This document shows, in pieces, positions 1 to 11,909 of a stretch of 64,000 nucleotides of DNA; positions within the stretch are counted from its first letter, which is position 1, and each line of letters starts with the position of its first letter. The DNA is taken from NCBI GenBank assembly GCA_034440575.1, contig JAOTOL010001545.1:496001-560000 (forward strand), in the 5' to 3' direction. The position numbers and the translations under genes are program-made. The notes beneath the pieces are model-generated. The model saw only the letters and a list, made by a program, of their open reading frames with translations, searched no databases and had not been told where the DNA came from. Source of the stretch: Imbricaverruca yamaguchii (Eukaryota; Arthropoda; Thecostraca; Neoverrucidae).

Positions 1-720
1 ATCCAGGAATACAGCGCAATGGTTTGTAATGGTGTGTAATGGTCTGGAAGACGTCACCAATATGACAGGAGTGTTGTAAACAAGCACAGTGTAGTAAAGT
101 GCCCTCCTCTGGTGATGCTACCGTATGTGCATGACGTCACCTGCAATGTTACGCGATTAGTCGTGTCTTCAAATGTAAGCGAGACACATCCCCGTCACTG
201 CCTTTGGGTGATGCCAACAGCTTCGGCGGTGACTGCAAGTCACACACCGTAGCGCAAGACGTTGATCCAGGAAAAGGACACGCCCTTCTCGATCCAGACC
301 CACAGCCAGGATTTTTGGAGGAGGCCAAAGTCCTGGAAATCACCAGATTTGGGAGGCTTTCAAAAGAAAGTTTCTTAGACCACACCACGTTTCTGTAGGT
401 TTCCCCTACCGAAGGGAACCATTGATTGCCGCGACTGCGTCCTTGCCAGATGCGCAAAGAGGGCGACGCCATGAAGATGTTCAGGTTTTGGTGATGTGTT
501 TCACCCTCCTCTTTCTCTTGCTCCCTGTATTTGGATCCCACCGCCGTAAACCGGGGTGATGGGACGCCAATTGCATCCTTCTCGCTATGGCGACGCCTCT
601 ACAACGGTTCCCTTCGCAACAACTGCATCAATATGCGCTTTCCAACGCAAGGTCTCGTCCGAGGCACGGGCGACACCGGTGCATCGGCACGGCCAGGCGA
701 TGCACCGCCTGGCCATGGTG
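1..720. other. Non-repetitive sequence, no gene seen
   Basis: Both strands carry short open frames, the longest a 130-codon frame on the minus strand at 149-541, but none resembles a known domain and none has matching splice signals. If the RA-domain gene continues beyond its exon at 1852-2029, the next exon must lie in or to the left of this stretch; I could not identify it. Confidence 0.5.
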
Positions 721-831
721 GTGGCAGCTTCGGCTACAGCTACGGCTACGGCAGCTACGGCTACGGCAGCTACGGCTACAGCAGCTACGGCTATCACAGC
801 TACGGTTACTGCAGCTACGACTACTGCAGCT
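720..831 (+). repeat. 15-bp minisatellite able to encode Gly-Ser-Tyr repeats
   Basis: About seven copies of a unit close to ggcagctacggctac. In the plus-strand frame 531-833 it reads as GYGSYGYGSYGYSSYGYHSYGY, then decays and stops. The composition resembles glycine/tyrosine-rich cuticle or shell-matrix proteins, but there is no signal peptide and no splice signal, and the unit is a simple repeat, so a non-coding array is more likely. Confidence 0.6.
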
Positions 832-1031
832 AAGCAACATATTGTGGAAGTTCCGTCTGCTTCCATGTGGAAACTCGAATCATTTGCGCTTGGTGCCTCT
901 TGTTAGGGACCACACCCTCCGCACGTGGTTATCATCTTCACAGATCCTACAGCCCCGTGAAGTCCGACGGACGCCGAACAGTCACGGCACCGCGGCACAC
1001 CAGCCAAGGCCGGCCGCCCAGCTCCTCGCCA

Positions 1032-1085
1032 CAGATGTCGCCGCGCCACAGATGTCGCCGCGCCACAGATGTCGCCGCGCCACAG
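1032..1085. repeat. 17-bp tandem repeat, three copies
   Basis: Three exact copies of cacagatgtcgccgcgc followed by a partial fourth, in GC-rich sequence of no other recognisable content. Confidence 0.8.
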
Positions 1086-1420
1086 CGGCCGCCGAGCACA
1101 CAGCTGCAGCAGGCGACCCACGACCCAGTTCACACAGCCGCCACCCTGGCTAGCGCAAACAGCGGCCGACCCCAGAAAGCAAACACAGTCGCAGCTGCCG
1201 GTGACGCAGCCGCGGCGCCTGCACAGACGCCGACGCGAGGTGGCGAAGCCGCCGTGCACCAGTATCTGGCCGTCGACGAGCCCGACGCTAGACTGCCCAC
1301 CACCGCGCGTCACGCTACTTCAGCTCCAGCGCAGGGGCAGAACATCACCGTGACTGTCAGGGAGGGTGGCCGCGGGGCGGGGATTGCCGGGTGGTTGAAG
1401 TGTTGAGCTCTGGGTACCAA

Positions 1421-1545
1421 AGCTCCCGGCTTCAACGCCCGCACCACTGGGGACATTTCCCGATCCCGCGGCCCACCGGCGAAACAGTGTGGGCGGCGCC
1501 ATTAGCCTTGACCGTGCATAAAATGTGGAAAACCACCCAATACAC
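1421..1545. mobile_element. Dispersed repeat family D, copy 1
   Basis: About 120 bp that is clearly similar to 50341-50470. Both copies share ggacatttccc, then cgcggccc.ccggcgaa, then cagtgtgggcggcgcca and tgtgcataaa. Read on the minus strand each copy contains a B-box-like stretch (GGTGTCGAGCC in copy 2), so it may be part of a SINE, but I see no clean A box. Confidence 0.65.
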
Positions 1546-1851
1546 TGACAAATGGGGAGGGTGGGTGCAATGCATGGATGGAATTGGAAGACTCAAATCG
1601 GTGTATTTGGAGAGGGAGGGTGGGGGGTGGGGGTGGGGGTGAAATACATATGGTTCCATGCTAGGAGCTGAAATTATTGAAAGATTGGAGACCCACGCTA
1701 GCTTTGAGTGAGGCCCGCCTCCAAAAAGGAAGACCCCGCAGCTGCCTGCATTGCGTGGCACTTCTAGTCAACACGTGTGCCGCCCTCTACCCCAGCCGCG
1801 CGCAGCCCCGGAGAGCCCACCTCGTCGCAGACGACACGACGCTCGACTGAC

Positions 1852-2029
1852 CTGTGGATCGCACGCCCACTTCCATGGTGAGGTAGAAGAGGTTGGGGTC
1901 GCGGTGCTTCATGCGGTACTTGTTGAGCAGGGTGGCCACCAGCTGTCGACACGTGGTTCCGAACGTGACGCTCAGCGTCTTGTACTCGATGTCGGAGCGC
2001 AGACAGCGCGCGTACACCTTCACCGGGAT
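1852..2029 (-). CDS. Exon encoding the core of a Ras-association (RA) domain
   Basis: Internal exon of 178 bp, 59 codons plus one base. The 3' splice site is AG at 2031-2030, preceded by a CTGAC branch point with its A at 2051 (22 nt upstream) and a TGTC-rich tract. The donor is CCACAG|GTCAGT. The translation begins IPVKVYARCLRSDIEYKTL and ends DPNLFYLTMEVGVRST. The pattern 'K-V-Y... Y-K-T-L-S-V ... T-T-C-R-Q-L-V ... L-L-N-K-Y ... F-Y-L-T-M-E-V' is the strand-strand-helix-strand core of the RA/RBD ubiquitin-like fold, which binds Ras- or Rap-type GTPases in the RalGDS, afadin and RASSF classes. The exon starts in phase 0, which fits the phase-0 donor at 15178. The next exon, starting in phase 1, is not found here. 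I recognise the fold, not the orthologous gene. Confidence 0.8.
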
Positions 2030-2067
2030 CTGCCGAGGTAACGGGCTGTGTCAGCACTCAAGCTGGC

Positions 2068-2094
2068 TGGCAGACAGACAGACAGACAGACAGA
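2068..2094. repeat. Short (CAGA)n microsatellite
   Basis: About six CAGA units. On the minus strand it reads TGTC repeated and lies 38-65 nt upstream of the RA exon, where it acts as a pyrimidine-enriched stretch ahead of the branch point. Confidence 0.85.
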
Positions 2095-2260
2095 CATGTA
2101 TTAAGGCCATCCACAATTAGCTCGTGGCTATTATAGCCTCACGTAATGCAAATAAAAAGAGAGGTCGGCAAAGCTATCATACATTCAGTTAACGCCTACA
2201 GTGTCGCAGACCAGAGCTACCCGAACACGATGTTGGGGCGTATCGCTGGAAAGCGTGAAT

Positions 2261-2446
2261 ACACATGTAGCTGGTTGGTTATTGGTTTTTACGACACATC
2301 GACCGTTGAGTCATGCAGCGTCGTCAATCTCCCACGCCGATTGGTCGCGAGCGAAGAGTAGCGAGAGGTGAGACTCGAGCCCACAACCTTTCGATTGTGA
2401 GACGAGCAACTTACCTCTAGGCTACTCGTCCCCACACATGTAGCTG
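2261..2446 (-). mobile_element. tRNA-derived SINE, family A, with perfect 13-bp target-site duplication
   Basis: The element is 2274-2433, on the minus strand. The 5' head reads GGGGACGAGTAGCCTAGAGG with an A-box-like TAGCCTAGAGG and, 35 nt on, a B-box-like GGGCTCGAGTCTC. The 3' end runs through GTCGTAAAAACCAATAACC. It is flanked by the identical 13-mer ACACATGTAGCTG at 2261-2273 and 2434-2446, the mark of target-primed insertion. A second copy lies at 8768-8920. Confidence 0.9.
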
Positions 2447-5400
2447 CATCACGCGAAATACCAAGCCACCAAGTCGCGACAATACCACAATAATTTTCTT
2501 CATAACATTATGACATGGCCTAAGAGTACTAGGAATACCTTCATCCTGTATTTTACAATACGTTTTAGTTGGTAAGCTCAATGTAGCGGCTGCTTTGGTT
2601 CGTTGGGAACGATGAGTCGACCGCAATCGCGCACAAAAAATAAACTATCAGGATCTGCACTACACCTAATCAGGGAGCGCTGCACGAGCGCTGCGTAAAC
2701 TCGCGATTGCTACTCATGAGGCAAGCTGCTGTCGATGGAATCTGCGACACTATTACCCGTCCGGATACTGCTGGAGTGCTGGAGGCTGATGTACTTTTGG
2801 CATTGCCAGTGCAATATCAATAAAAATATTGGTGCTATCGTGCAACACAAATTTTGATTCCCCCCTCTGATGGTCGCCCACTGCTGGCTTTCAATCGTCG
2901 AATTTGGAGAGTACACCGAACTCCTTTTAAAGAAAGAAGCTTATGTTGCTCAATATATCGCAGGCCTTCCTCATTGATGGAAGCGACTATATCTTTGGTT
3001 CTGCTAATGCAACACTAATAGTCTCAAGGACATAGCAGTCAGTATACGAGGGTGCATGAAAGCAATATCGTTAAATCACGCGCTGGCAACATCAATAATT
3101 ATACGAACCGTCCGTCGATGGAAGAGGTTCTCCATACGCATTTGTCTGAAACATACTCTTCATCTGTTAGTAAAGTGCAAATTAACGAAACGTGACAGGT
3201 GATGAAGATACCTCGGATTTTGTTCTATTTTCAGCCAAGTCCAGATGCCATCAGACATGATGTCCGCCATTTCAATTCTTCTCTGCACACTTGTCAGCGG
3301 CTTACGCGGTAACTTCATACAGGATTAGCCCGAACCCGGGCCCAAGGCCGACTGTAACCTGGACCGGCACAAAAAGTGTCGTGCAGGTCCAGCTGGACAG
3401 GTAGATTCTCGCAGATGTGGACTCGTTGCGACATCACCTTCGGATCTCCTCGTACGCAGTACAACCATCCGCGTGGCAAAAAGTATTCCTCTCGTCTGGA
3501 GCCGACGTACAATTAGAGACACGACTGGCGCAGGTGATTATACCACGAATGGCCAGTCATGCAGAAAGGTGCCTCGCTCGCGGCTGGAAACGACCACAAC
3601 TCTCCTCTGATGTGAGCAAATTTACACGTGATTAACGCCTCGTTAATCACTGCTAATCGCCGTATTTTTAGCCGTTGGAATGCTCTCGCGTGGAGGATCC
3701 AGAGGGCGAGACACTGGCGTAAGATCTGTGCCAGATACATCAGTTCTTGGGTTCGTTGTTGTAGGACTTGACAGACCATATGATGCGCATTACTTGATGT
3801 ATTTTTTCCCGACATTACGTCCAGTGTGTGGTGTTTTAATGGCGATAATGGCGTTCTTGTACATTTGGAACTCATGGAAAATGGACTGACGGCGGAGGTG
3901 GGGAAGGATTACGGGTTGTCGGACACTATGTCGATGCGAAACTGCTTAGCGGCTGTTAAGCACTGTCGTGTTCAGTTGGTATTGTGACGACGCGCCGTCG
4001 CTACGGAGGAGACTCAGCGGATAGGTATGGAGCAGGAATAAGATATGGTATGCGATGTATAACAATATGATATAAATTAGAAAATAAATTATCATAGATC
4101 ACATAATATGTCTTTATGTCTTTATGTCTAATATAATTGGATATATATTATAATAAAATACAATATCAATGAGAAGTTAAATTGGAATAGATCATGTCAT
4201 GCAATATAATAATACATAAGCTATACTATAATATAATATAACACATACTATTAAACGGCAGTACGGTTAGTTCGTGGAACATCAACAGTTCGGTTTCCTT
4301 CGCTGTGGATGCAGCAAACAAATGACAAAGCTGAGCTCCACTTGACAATTTTAACTCTGCTGTTGCGTAATGCCGTTCCTTTTCATACTTCCGTCGTCGT
4401 TTCAACATAACTTGAACCTTTACGGCTGAAAGTACAAGATTGCTCATTTGGCACATTGCACCACCAAAGGAAAACTTGTTGGAAAGCTGTTGATGTGTGT
4501 CTACCGGAAACAGTGCGAAAGACGCGTGAATCAGAACTCGTGGTTCTGCTTCTCCTTGCATGTTGAAAAGGCAGCTGCACCTCATGATTCTCCCTGCCTG
4601 TTGAAAATGAAGCAGCAGTTCAAGCTCAGCTGATATTCAATTAAGTCAAATGTACGGCCAGAGCTCCAGCCCAAATAGCTAGTATATCGTGTGATCTATG
4701 GCAATTAGCCAGGGTTCAGCCAAGCAAAAGAAAACTTCGGCCCATCTGCATATAAAATTACAATAGCCACACAAACATACATTTGCCTGCAACTGTTATC
4801 GCTGCTATCGCCAGCACTTCCATTGACACGACCACCATACCAGCGAACTCGCGACCCTGTTTCTTGAATTTCCTGCTACTAACAGACAAGGTTGTCAGAA
4901 TACCGGTAAACACTGGTTGTTGCTATGCCAGTGGTATTAAACAGTAAAAACTATTGACGAGCAAAAACTGCTAACCCCACATCAGACCATTATGGGCTTA
5001 TGTCTGGGATCCGGAGAACATCTCGATCCAGAATCACAAACCTGCCATTGTCTCCGACACATGATCGATGTGTCTTGACAGGAAATGTTTTCGCCAGGTC
5101 TTGATATCAACCAGTTAGTGCCAGCATCTCGTCAATCCTGCTAGCACACCATGCGAATATCACCGAGTAGATCTGTAGCCATCTGCAGCTGGTTTGAGGT
5201 GAGCCGTTCCGCTCGATCGTTATTTCCGGGACCAACAGACCGGTCAGTAACTGATATTTAAATCGGTGGCCAAGTATTCGAATGCTCCGGGTTGAACAAT
5301 GCATTATCCTCCCGACTCACCTCACATGTTCCGTACTGGAAAATAATGTGACGTATGAGTTCGCACGCCGTGTTGGTATTCACCGTTCTTACAGCTGATA

Positions 5401-5864
5401 CATGTGCTGATCTTCATCTACCCCAGTCTCGCGTATGCTTTGCCAATTTGGGAACAGCAAAAACTTGTGCTTATACTGGCCAACGCTGACCGACATTCTG
5501 ATCATTTTATCGTGATGAATGATAAATGGAGTCACACATAGATTTCGGGATTTACCAAATGATTGCCACAATCGCAGTAGTTCTGCCGTCCAACAAAAAT
5601 GCGCAAAAATCGCCTCAGCCACCGCTGACAATCGACATCTCAGTTCTTTTTAAGCATGTTATCATTCGGCAAAGACCGTTTGCAATCGCACAGGCATAGG
5701 GACAACATCTAGATCCTCACAACCGCAGCTACAGAACTCGCACCGACCCTTGACGGGATAAATATAAAACACGACCTGACTCACGGTACGTCGCAAAATG
5801 AATCAGCTGACTCACGACGTTCAGCAATAGAACAGCCATCGGTTTACAGCATGGAGCCGTGGAG
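2447..5864. other. AT-richer unique sequence, no gene recognised
   Basis: The stretch lies within the inferred RA-gene intron. It holds scattered short frames, for example 120 codons on the minus strand at 3513-3875 and 119 codons on the minus strand at 4226-4585; neither shows a domain I know. Segment 4060-4250 is very AT-rich. A small perfect hairpin sits at 3628-3650. The reading frame at 3262 starts MSAISILLCTLVSGLRG, signal-peptide-like, but stops after 23 codons. Confidence 0.5.
3628..3650. repeat. Perfect small hairpin
   Basis: The 10-bp arms gtgattaacg and cgttaatcac are separated by cct. Confidence 0.8.
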
Positions 5865-6720
5865 CACGAACTTCCTCATGAACTAACTCACGAACCTCCT
5901 CACACACTAACTCACGAGCCTCCTCATCACGCCACTAACTCTCGAACTTCCTCTTCATGCACTAACTCACAATCCTCCTCATCACGCCACTAACTCTCGG
6001 ACTTCCTCTGCATGCATTAACTCACAATCCTCCTCATCACGCCACTAACTCTCGAACTTCCTCTTCATGCACTAACTCACGAACCTCCTCCTCATCACGC
6101 CACTAACTCTCGAACTTCCTCTTCATGCACTAACTCACGAACCTCCTCCTCATGAACTAACTCACGAACCTCCTCACACACTAACTCACGAGCCTCCTCA
6201 TCACGCCACTAACTCTCGAACTTCCTCCTCATGAACTAACTCACGAACCTCCTCACACACTAACTCACGAACCTCCTCTCATGCACTAACTCACGAACCT
6301 CCTCACACACTAACTCACGAACCTCCTCACACACTAACTCACGAGCCTCCTCATCACGCCACTAACTCACGAACTTCCTCCTCATGAACTAACTCACGAA
6401 CCTCCTCACACACTAACTCACGAGCCTCCTCATCACGCCACTAACTCTCGAACTTCCTCTTCATGCACTAACTCACAATCCTCCTCATCACGCCACTAAC
6501 TCTCGAACTTCCTCTGCATGATTAACTCACAATCCTCCTCATCACGCCACTAATCTCGAACTTCCTCTGCATGCATTAACTCACAATCCTCCTCATCACG
6601 CCACTAACTCTCGAACTTCCTCTGCATGCATTAACTCACAATCCTCCTCATCACGCCACTAACTCTCGAACTTCCTCTTCATGCACTAACTCACGAACGT
6701 CCTCCTCATACACTAACTCC
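5865..6720. repeat. Minisatellite with interlaced 24-, 27- and 28-bp units
   Basis: Units of the form aactcacgaacctcctca, aactctcgaacttcctctt and aactcacaatcctcctcat alternate in a changing order for about 850 bp. This gives a higher-order pattern rather than one simple period. Confidence 0.9.
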
Positions 6721-6989
6721 CGTCAGCGGGTGCCTGACCACAATCGGGCAGCACTCTGTAGTACTCCAGCACAGGATCTCGCAGACCTGCTCTGAGATGC
6801 TTAATGGACATTGTGGACGACGAGATGTACACCGACTGTCACATAGTCTGACATGGTTGTGACAGGTGACTGCAGGTTTTGCACCTCTGTGGGAGCAAAT
6901 GCACTTCTTCTGTGACACAAAAATCCGGCAAAAACTACTTCTGCGACATACACCAGAGCAGACACGAGCGAGCTTCCTCCGACCAGCGA

Positions 6990-7078
6990 CCTATGTTAAA
7001 CCGACACGGTTGTGTTGTTGGTTATTGTTTAGCGATCGCTCATCGGCCATCCCCTATGTTAAACCGACACGGTTGTGT
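6990..7078. repeat. 26-bp direct repeat, two copies 63 bp apart
   Basis: The segment beginning cctatgttaaaccgacacgg occurs identically at 6990-7015 and 7053-7078. The rest of 6721-7287 is unremarkable apart from two TGACGTCACC motifs near 7208 and 7230. Confidence 0.85.
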
Positions 7079-7287
7079 AGTGCTTACTGCACAGGCACTC
7101 CTCTGACCGGGTGGCGGCCACCGCGTTGACCTCCCACGGGCGGCGAACCGAGTGTTGCGACCCGTCATTTGTCAGTGGTCCGGCGGTGGCTGGTCCGCAC
7201 AGGCGCTGACGTCACCCTACACCAGTCGTGACGTCACCCTCACACGGTCACCGCGGTCGACCACGTCGGCACCCCTGCGCTGCAGCA

Positions 7288-8415
7288 TCTGCCACTGCCG
7301 CCAGCTGACACCGTCTGACATGCCCCGCAGAGGAGCATCCGTCAACACATCAGTCAAGCTGTACACTGCCGCCAGCTGACACCGTCTGACATACCCCGCA
7401 GAGGAGCATCCGTCAACACATCAGTCAAGCTGCACACTGCACAGCTGACACCGTCTGACATACCCCGCAGAGGAGCATCCGTCAACACATCAGTCAAGCT
7501 GTACACTGCCGCCAGCTGACACCGTCTGACATACCCCGCAGAGGAGCATCCGTCAACACATCAGTGAAGCTGTACACTGCCGCCAGCTGACACCATCTGA
7601 CATACCCCGCAGAGGAGCATCCGTCAACACATCAGTCAAGCTGTACACTGCCGCCAGCTGACACCGTCTGACATACCACGCAGAGGAGCATCCGTCAACA
7701 CATCAGTCAAGCTGTACACTGCCGCCAGCTGACACCATCTGACATACCCCGCAGAGGAGCATCCGTCAACACATCAGTGAAGCTGTACACTGCACAGCTG
7801 ACACTGTCTGACATACCCCGCAGAGGAGCATCCGTCAACACATCAGTCAAGCTGTACACCGCCAGCTGACACCATCTGACATACCCCGCAGAGGAGCATC
7901 CGTCAACACATCATAAGCTGTACAGAGCATCCGTCAACACATCAGTCAAGCTGTACACTGCGCAGCTGACACCGTCTGACGTACCCCGCAGAGGAGCATC
8001 CGTCAACACATCAGTGAAGTGTACACTGCCACCAGCTGACACCATCTGACATACCCCGCAGAGGAGCATCCGTCGACACATCAGTGAAGCTGTACACCGC
8101 CAGCTGACACCGTCTGACATACCCCGCAGAGGAGCATCCGTCAACACATCAGTGAAGTGTACACTGCCACCAGCTGGCACCGTCTGACATACCCCGCAGA
8201 GGAGCATCCGTCAACACATCAGTGAAGTGTACACTGCGCAGCTGACACCGTCTGACATTATCGCCTGTGTATCTGTCAACACATCAGTCAGGATGCACAG
8301 CTGACACATGTCTGCCATACCCGCCTCTGTATCTGTCAACATATCAGCCAGACTGCACAGCTGACATACCCGCCTCTGATCTGTCAACACCGCATGTGTG
8401 TCTGTCAGCATCGCC
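7288..8415. repeat. 71-bp minisatellite, about 14 copies
   Basis: The unit starts cagctgacaccgtctgacat, continues with ccccgcagaggagcatcc and ends cagtcaagctgtacactgcc. Copies differ by point changes and by loss of gccgc before the next unit. Copies are regular to about 8270 and degenerate to 8415. Confidence 0.93.
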
Positions 8416-8767
8416 AGCCGCTTTTCTAGATGGACAAGACAAGACGCAATTGGATAAGCAATGCTGTAATCCAGGAGACGACAGTATGAAGTTGGATAGC
8501 ATCTCCAGATCGCCGTGCTAGATTGGCTCAGCAGGAAGCTTGAAGGCACACTTGATGCTGTTTGAATCCCGCTTCGCTGAGGGATATGATCGCAGGGACA
8601 GGAAGATGCTACAGCGCATGTGCCAGTTGCATGCTCCGACTGCAGCCGCATGACCGCTGCAGCCGACGCGCCCCTGATCACCAATGCGCCGACCGGCTGC
8701 GCTGACACTATTGACACTATGACACAGATGGGGATGCCAGATGTGGGTCAGCTGCACAACCCGACTG

Positions 8768-8920
8768 GTGTTGGTTATTGGCTTTACGACATATCGACCG
8801 TTGGATCATGCGGGGTCGCCAATCTCTCACGCAGCCAAAGAGCAGCGACAGGTGAGGCTCGAATCCACAATATTTCGATTGTGAGACGGGCAACTTACCC
8901 ATAGACTACTCGTGCCCAAC
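8768..8920 (-). mobile_element. tRNA-derived SINE, family A, copy 2
   Basis: Same element as 2274-2433 on the same strand. The head reads GGGCACGAGTAGTCTATGGG, the B box is GGATTCGAGCCTC, and the tail runs through GTCGTAAAGCCAATAACCAA. CCGACTG occurs on both sides (8761-8767 and 8928-8934), but the right copy is displaced by about 8 bp, so the target duplication is unclear. Confidence 0.85.
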
Positions 8921-8924
8921 GACC

Positions 8925-10210
8925 CGACCGACTGTCCTGACAGTTATTACACAGATGAGGATGCCCGACCTGGGCCAGTTGAATGGCTCAACTGATTGTT
9001 GCGACATATTTGGATGCCAAACGTGGGCCAGTTTTATCTCCAGGCTCGCAGTATTGACGGTGTTGTACAGCATGGTGCTGTCCTCTGCTGTTCTGGATGA
9101 CGTCAGAATGACATCACAGCAGGTGTGACGCGACCCAATACGGCCTTCATGCAGCTATGCTCCAACCGACCACCCGCGATCACACACACACACATGGCAT
9201 GCAAATGTACTACAGAGGACGACTGGATGATGTACTGAAACGGAAAATGTGTTGTTTGTGACAAGCATTTACATTGCTGTAACTAAATGGCATGCCAAGA
9301 GCCATGCCAATGATTATTTCTGCTCCGGAACGCACGAGGTACACTTCCCTGCCTACCGACAGGCCCGTGCCGTCGTGTTGGCAGCACTGCTACCTTAACA
9401 ATTCACCAGAAAATTACGGTTTTATTCATTTATATTTCTAGTTTCTGGCTCAGAAGTGTTTCACCTTGGCGAACGGGTTTTCTCGCAACTACTCCTCAAT
9501 ATAGTGGCGCGTCGCTGTTCATGGACCAGATACTGCGCTGCATTGTATTACGTAGAGCTCGTTGATATAATGAAAAATGTGAAAATATTACACGCATAAC
9601 ATGCATTTAAGAACTTCATATCGTACTACATCATGGGATAAGACCACTTGTAGCACCGCTTTTTCTGTCCTTTCGAAATAAAACGAAGCAAGCTTACAAC
9701 ATGCTAGTCAACTGTCAACTGAAGATAAGAAGCTAAACACGTCATAATACAGGCAAACTGCATTATTGACTTAACTCACATTTATCGGAATTCAGTCGTC
9801 GGCACAAAAAAAGATGAAAGGGAGTCACGTACAAGACGCTGGCAGAAATAGACGCCACAGATTCTAAGCAGGTCGCCTTCACAACGGAGCTGGTTTTCGG
9901 AGTCGCGCTAGTCGTCCAGAAGGAACGTCTGACAGTGTAGTCGGCTTTGTATGTTCCTATTACCGCCAGTGTAAGGATAAGGTTAAAGTTATTGTGATAA
10001 ATCTTAAGCGAAAATCGCGAGAAGGAGATACACTTTTTCAGTCAACTTTTCCATGGACGACATTCTTCTTTGAGCAGTTCAATAATACTTCAAGCATAAA
10101 TACCATGCACTCTGGAGCTGAATAGTTTTCATTATGGGATGCAAATAGAATGATTGCGTTTTAATAGCTTGCAAGCATAACCACGGAACAACCAGAACTA
10201 TGAAGTGAGC
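8925..10210. other. Unique sequence, nothing recognised
   Basis: There is no frame of note. A TGACGTCA octamer lies at 9099-9106 and a short CA run at 9184-9193. Confidence 0.5.
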
Positions 10211-10216
10211 ATGCAA

Positions 10217-10297
<81 letters not shown>

Positions 10298-10298
10298 C
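10217..10298. repeat. (TA)n microsatellite
   Basis: About 80 bp of almost pure TA with one interrupting AAA. Confidence 0.97.
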
Positions 10299-10662
10299 AT
10301 AACTTCCTTTCCTTTCAGGGACTTGCATTTGTAGAAAAAATATTTTAAAGAATAAATAAATACAAAACATTCTTTACCTATTTTAAGAAGGTTAAGCTAA
10401 TGCCTAGAAACGATCCTCCAATCCAAGAAGCCAGAAGAGAAAAATCGCTTCATTCAGAAATAGCTCGAATGCCGAAAAATGCGTATAGTTGAGTTGCTTT
10501 CCAAACAGATTCTAGCGACAGAAAAAGCAGGTGGACAAGGAATTACAGAGTTCACTAAAATGAAATGATGCAGTTAACATAGAGCAAAATCTGAGTGACA
10601 TGTCATCTAGCTATTGCTTCCTGTGCAATGTCACTGCCCATTCATGAAAGCACTTGAAGAAG

Positions 10663-10669
10663 TATAAAA
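10663..10669 (+). promoter_or_regulatory. TATA box candidate
   Basis: TATAAAA lies 50 bp before the ATG at 10719, leaving room for a start site near 10690. This is a motif match only. Confidence 0.35.
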
Positions 10670-10718
10670 CTCATTCTTTCCAAGCACCAACACATTGCCT
10701 TAATATCACATTGTCTTC

Positions 10719-11469
10719 ATGCTCTTTTCTTTATGCGCTGGACTCACAATATGTGCAGCAAACGCCGGTCTGCTTTATTTCAAGGTCACGGAGCTCAATA
10801 CCGACACAGCCGACCTGAACGCTGGGGTGGCCGGTGCAAGCATTCGTTCAAAACTGTATCCCTTCACTTCACGGCTGGTGGTATCAAGAGACAACACAAC
10901 ACTCGGCAGCCTCCCATACATTGATGATAAGCTCGAACAAAACAACCACAGCGCCTTTCAAAACTTTAAAACTACCACTACCAGCGGCATGGCAAGGTGG
11001 CCAAGCACTGTCGGAAGCTCTGTCCAGGTCCGCTGTCAACCCACACCCGTGTCCTTATGGGAACAGAAAGAGTTACTGCCCTCTGGTCGGACTTAAAGAT
11101 GTCATACCCGGAGAACTGCCTCCCTCATCGCCTACTAGCTATGTCGACCTATCAGCCGATGAATCCATAACAGAAGCGATACGTATTGTTAAAAACGCAT
11201 TTAATGAACACTTCAGAGCTGCCGAAAACAAACCCACGGACGTGCCATCTGACGAACACTTAAAAAACACCCACGCAAGCAGCTCTATCGACCCTAACAC
11301 ACTAGTCGCATCCATTCTGCAAGTCTGCAAGGATGCTGCATAGCTCAAAGTCACCGAATCAATTGAAATCAGGAACAACACGCGATCACTGAACGCGAAG
11401 ATGGCATCTTGGGTGAAACCGGTTCCATTTCTGTCCGGCCTTTTACAAAACAGAGCCGTTCAACCGTGA
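10719..11469 (+). pseudogene. Unassigned protein-like region in two overlapping frames with an in-frame stop
   Basis: The first frame, 10719-11096 (125 codons), follows a TATAAAA at 10663 and begins with the hydrophobic MLFSLCAGLTICAANAG, which could be a signal peptide or membrane anchor. The second frame overlaps it from 10834. It carries protein-like sequence such as YVDLSADESITEAIRI and NAFNEHFRAAENK, meets TAG at 11341-11343, and stays open in the same frame to TGA at 11467-11469. Amino-acid composition is balanced in both, unlike the array frames. A single frameshift somewhere between 10834 and 11094 plus one nonsense change would explain the layout. Alternatives are two unspliced exons in different phases, or chance. 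I recognise no family. It lies on the opposite strand inside the RA-gene intron. Confidence 0.35.
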
Positions 11470-11790
11470 CGCCCGGGAGTCGCTGGGCAGTGCTACAGGT
11501 GCATCAAATTCGAACTTCGAAAAATTCAAATTTCAACGAACCTCGAAAACCGACGGGCTACAGCCCTACGAACCACCTACACGCTCTCCCGCTGCGCTCC
11601 TGTCGACTTTTCACTGAACGGTCCTTGTGTGAAGAGAGGAAGAAGCCTTGCTGCGCGTGCGGGGTGGGAGTGGGTGGCACTGGGAGGCACCTCATGCACG
11701 TGCAAGGCGATCGATGTGCTGACGGTTTTTTCTGTGTCAGGCGGTCGGCCGACGTTCGGGAGAGCTGTTTGCTTGCGTGTCTCATTGGTC

Positions 11791-11907
11791 ATCCTGGTGG
11801 TCGGGGAATCCTGGTGGTCGGGGAATCCTGGTGGTCGGGGAATCCTGGTGGTCGGGGAATCCTGGTGGTCGGGGAATCCTGGTGGTGGTTGGTCCTGGTG
11901 GTCGGGC
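11791..11907. repeat. 17-bp minisatellite, about six copies
   Basis: The unit tcctggtggtcggggaa is repeated almost without change; the last copies are degenerate. Confidence 0.95.
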
Positions 11908-11909
11908 AG

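Noticed and set aside
531..833. Gly/Tyr-rich structural protein gene
   Set aside because: Only the 15-bp repeat gives the GSYGY pattern. There is no signal peptide, and the frame opens in unrelated sequence. Kept as a repeat.
3262..3330. Signal-peptide-like start MSAISILLCTLVSGLRG
   Set aside because: The frame stops after 23 codons and the following GTAACT is a poor donor. Likely chance.
3513..3875. Transposase-like minus-strand frame
   Set aside because: Composition is protein-like, but I could not place any DDE or zinc-finger motif. The inverted repeat inside it is only 10 bp.
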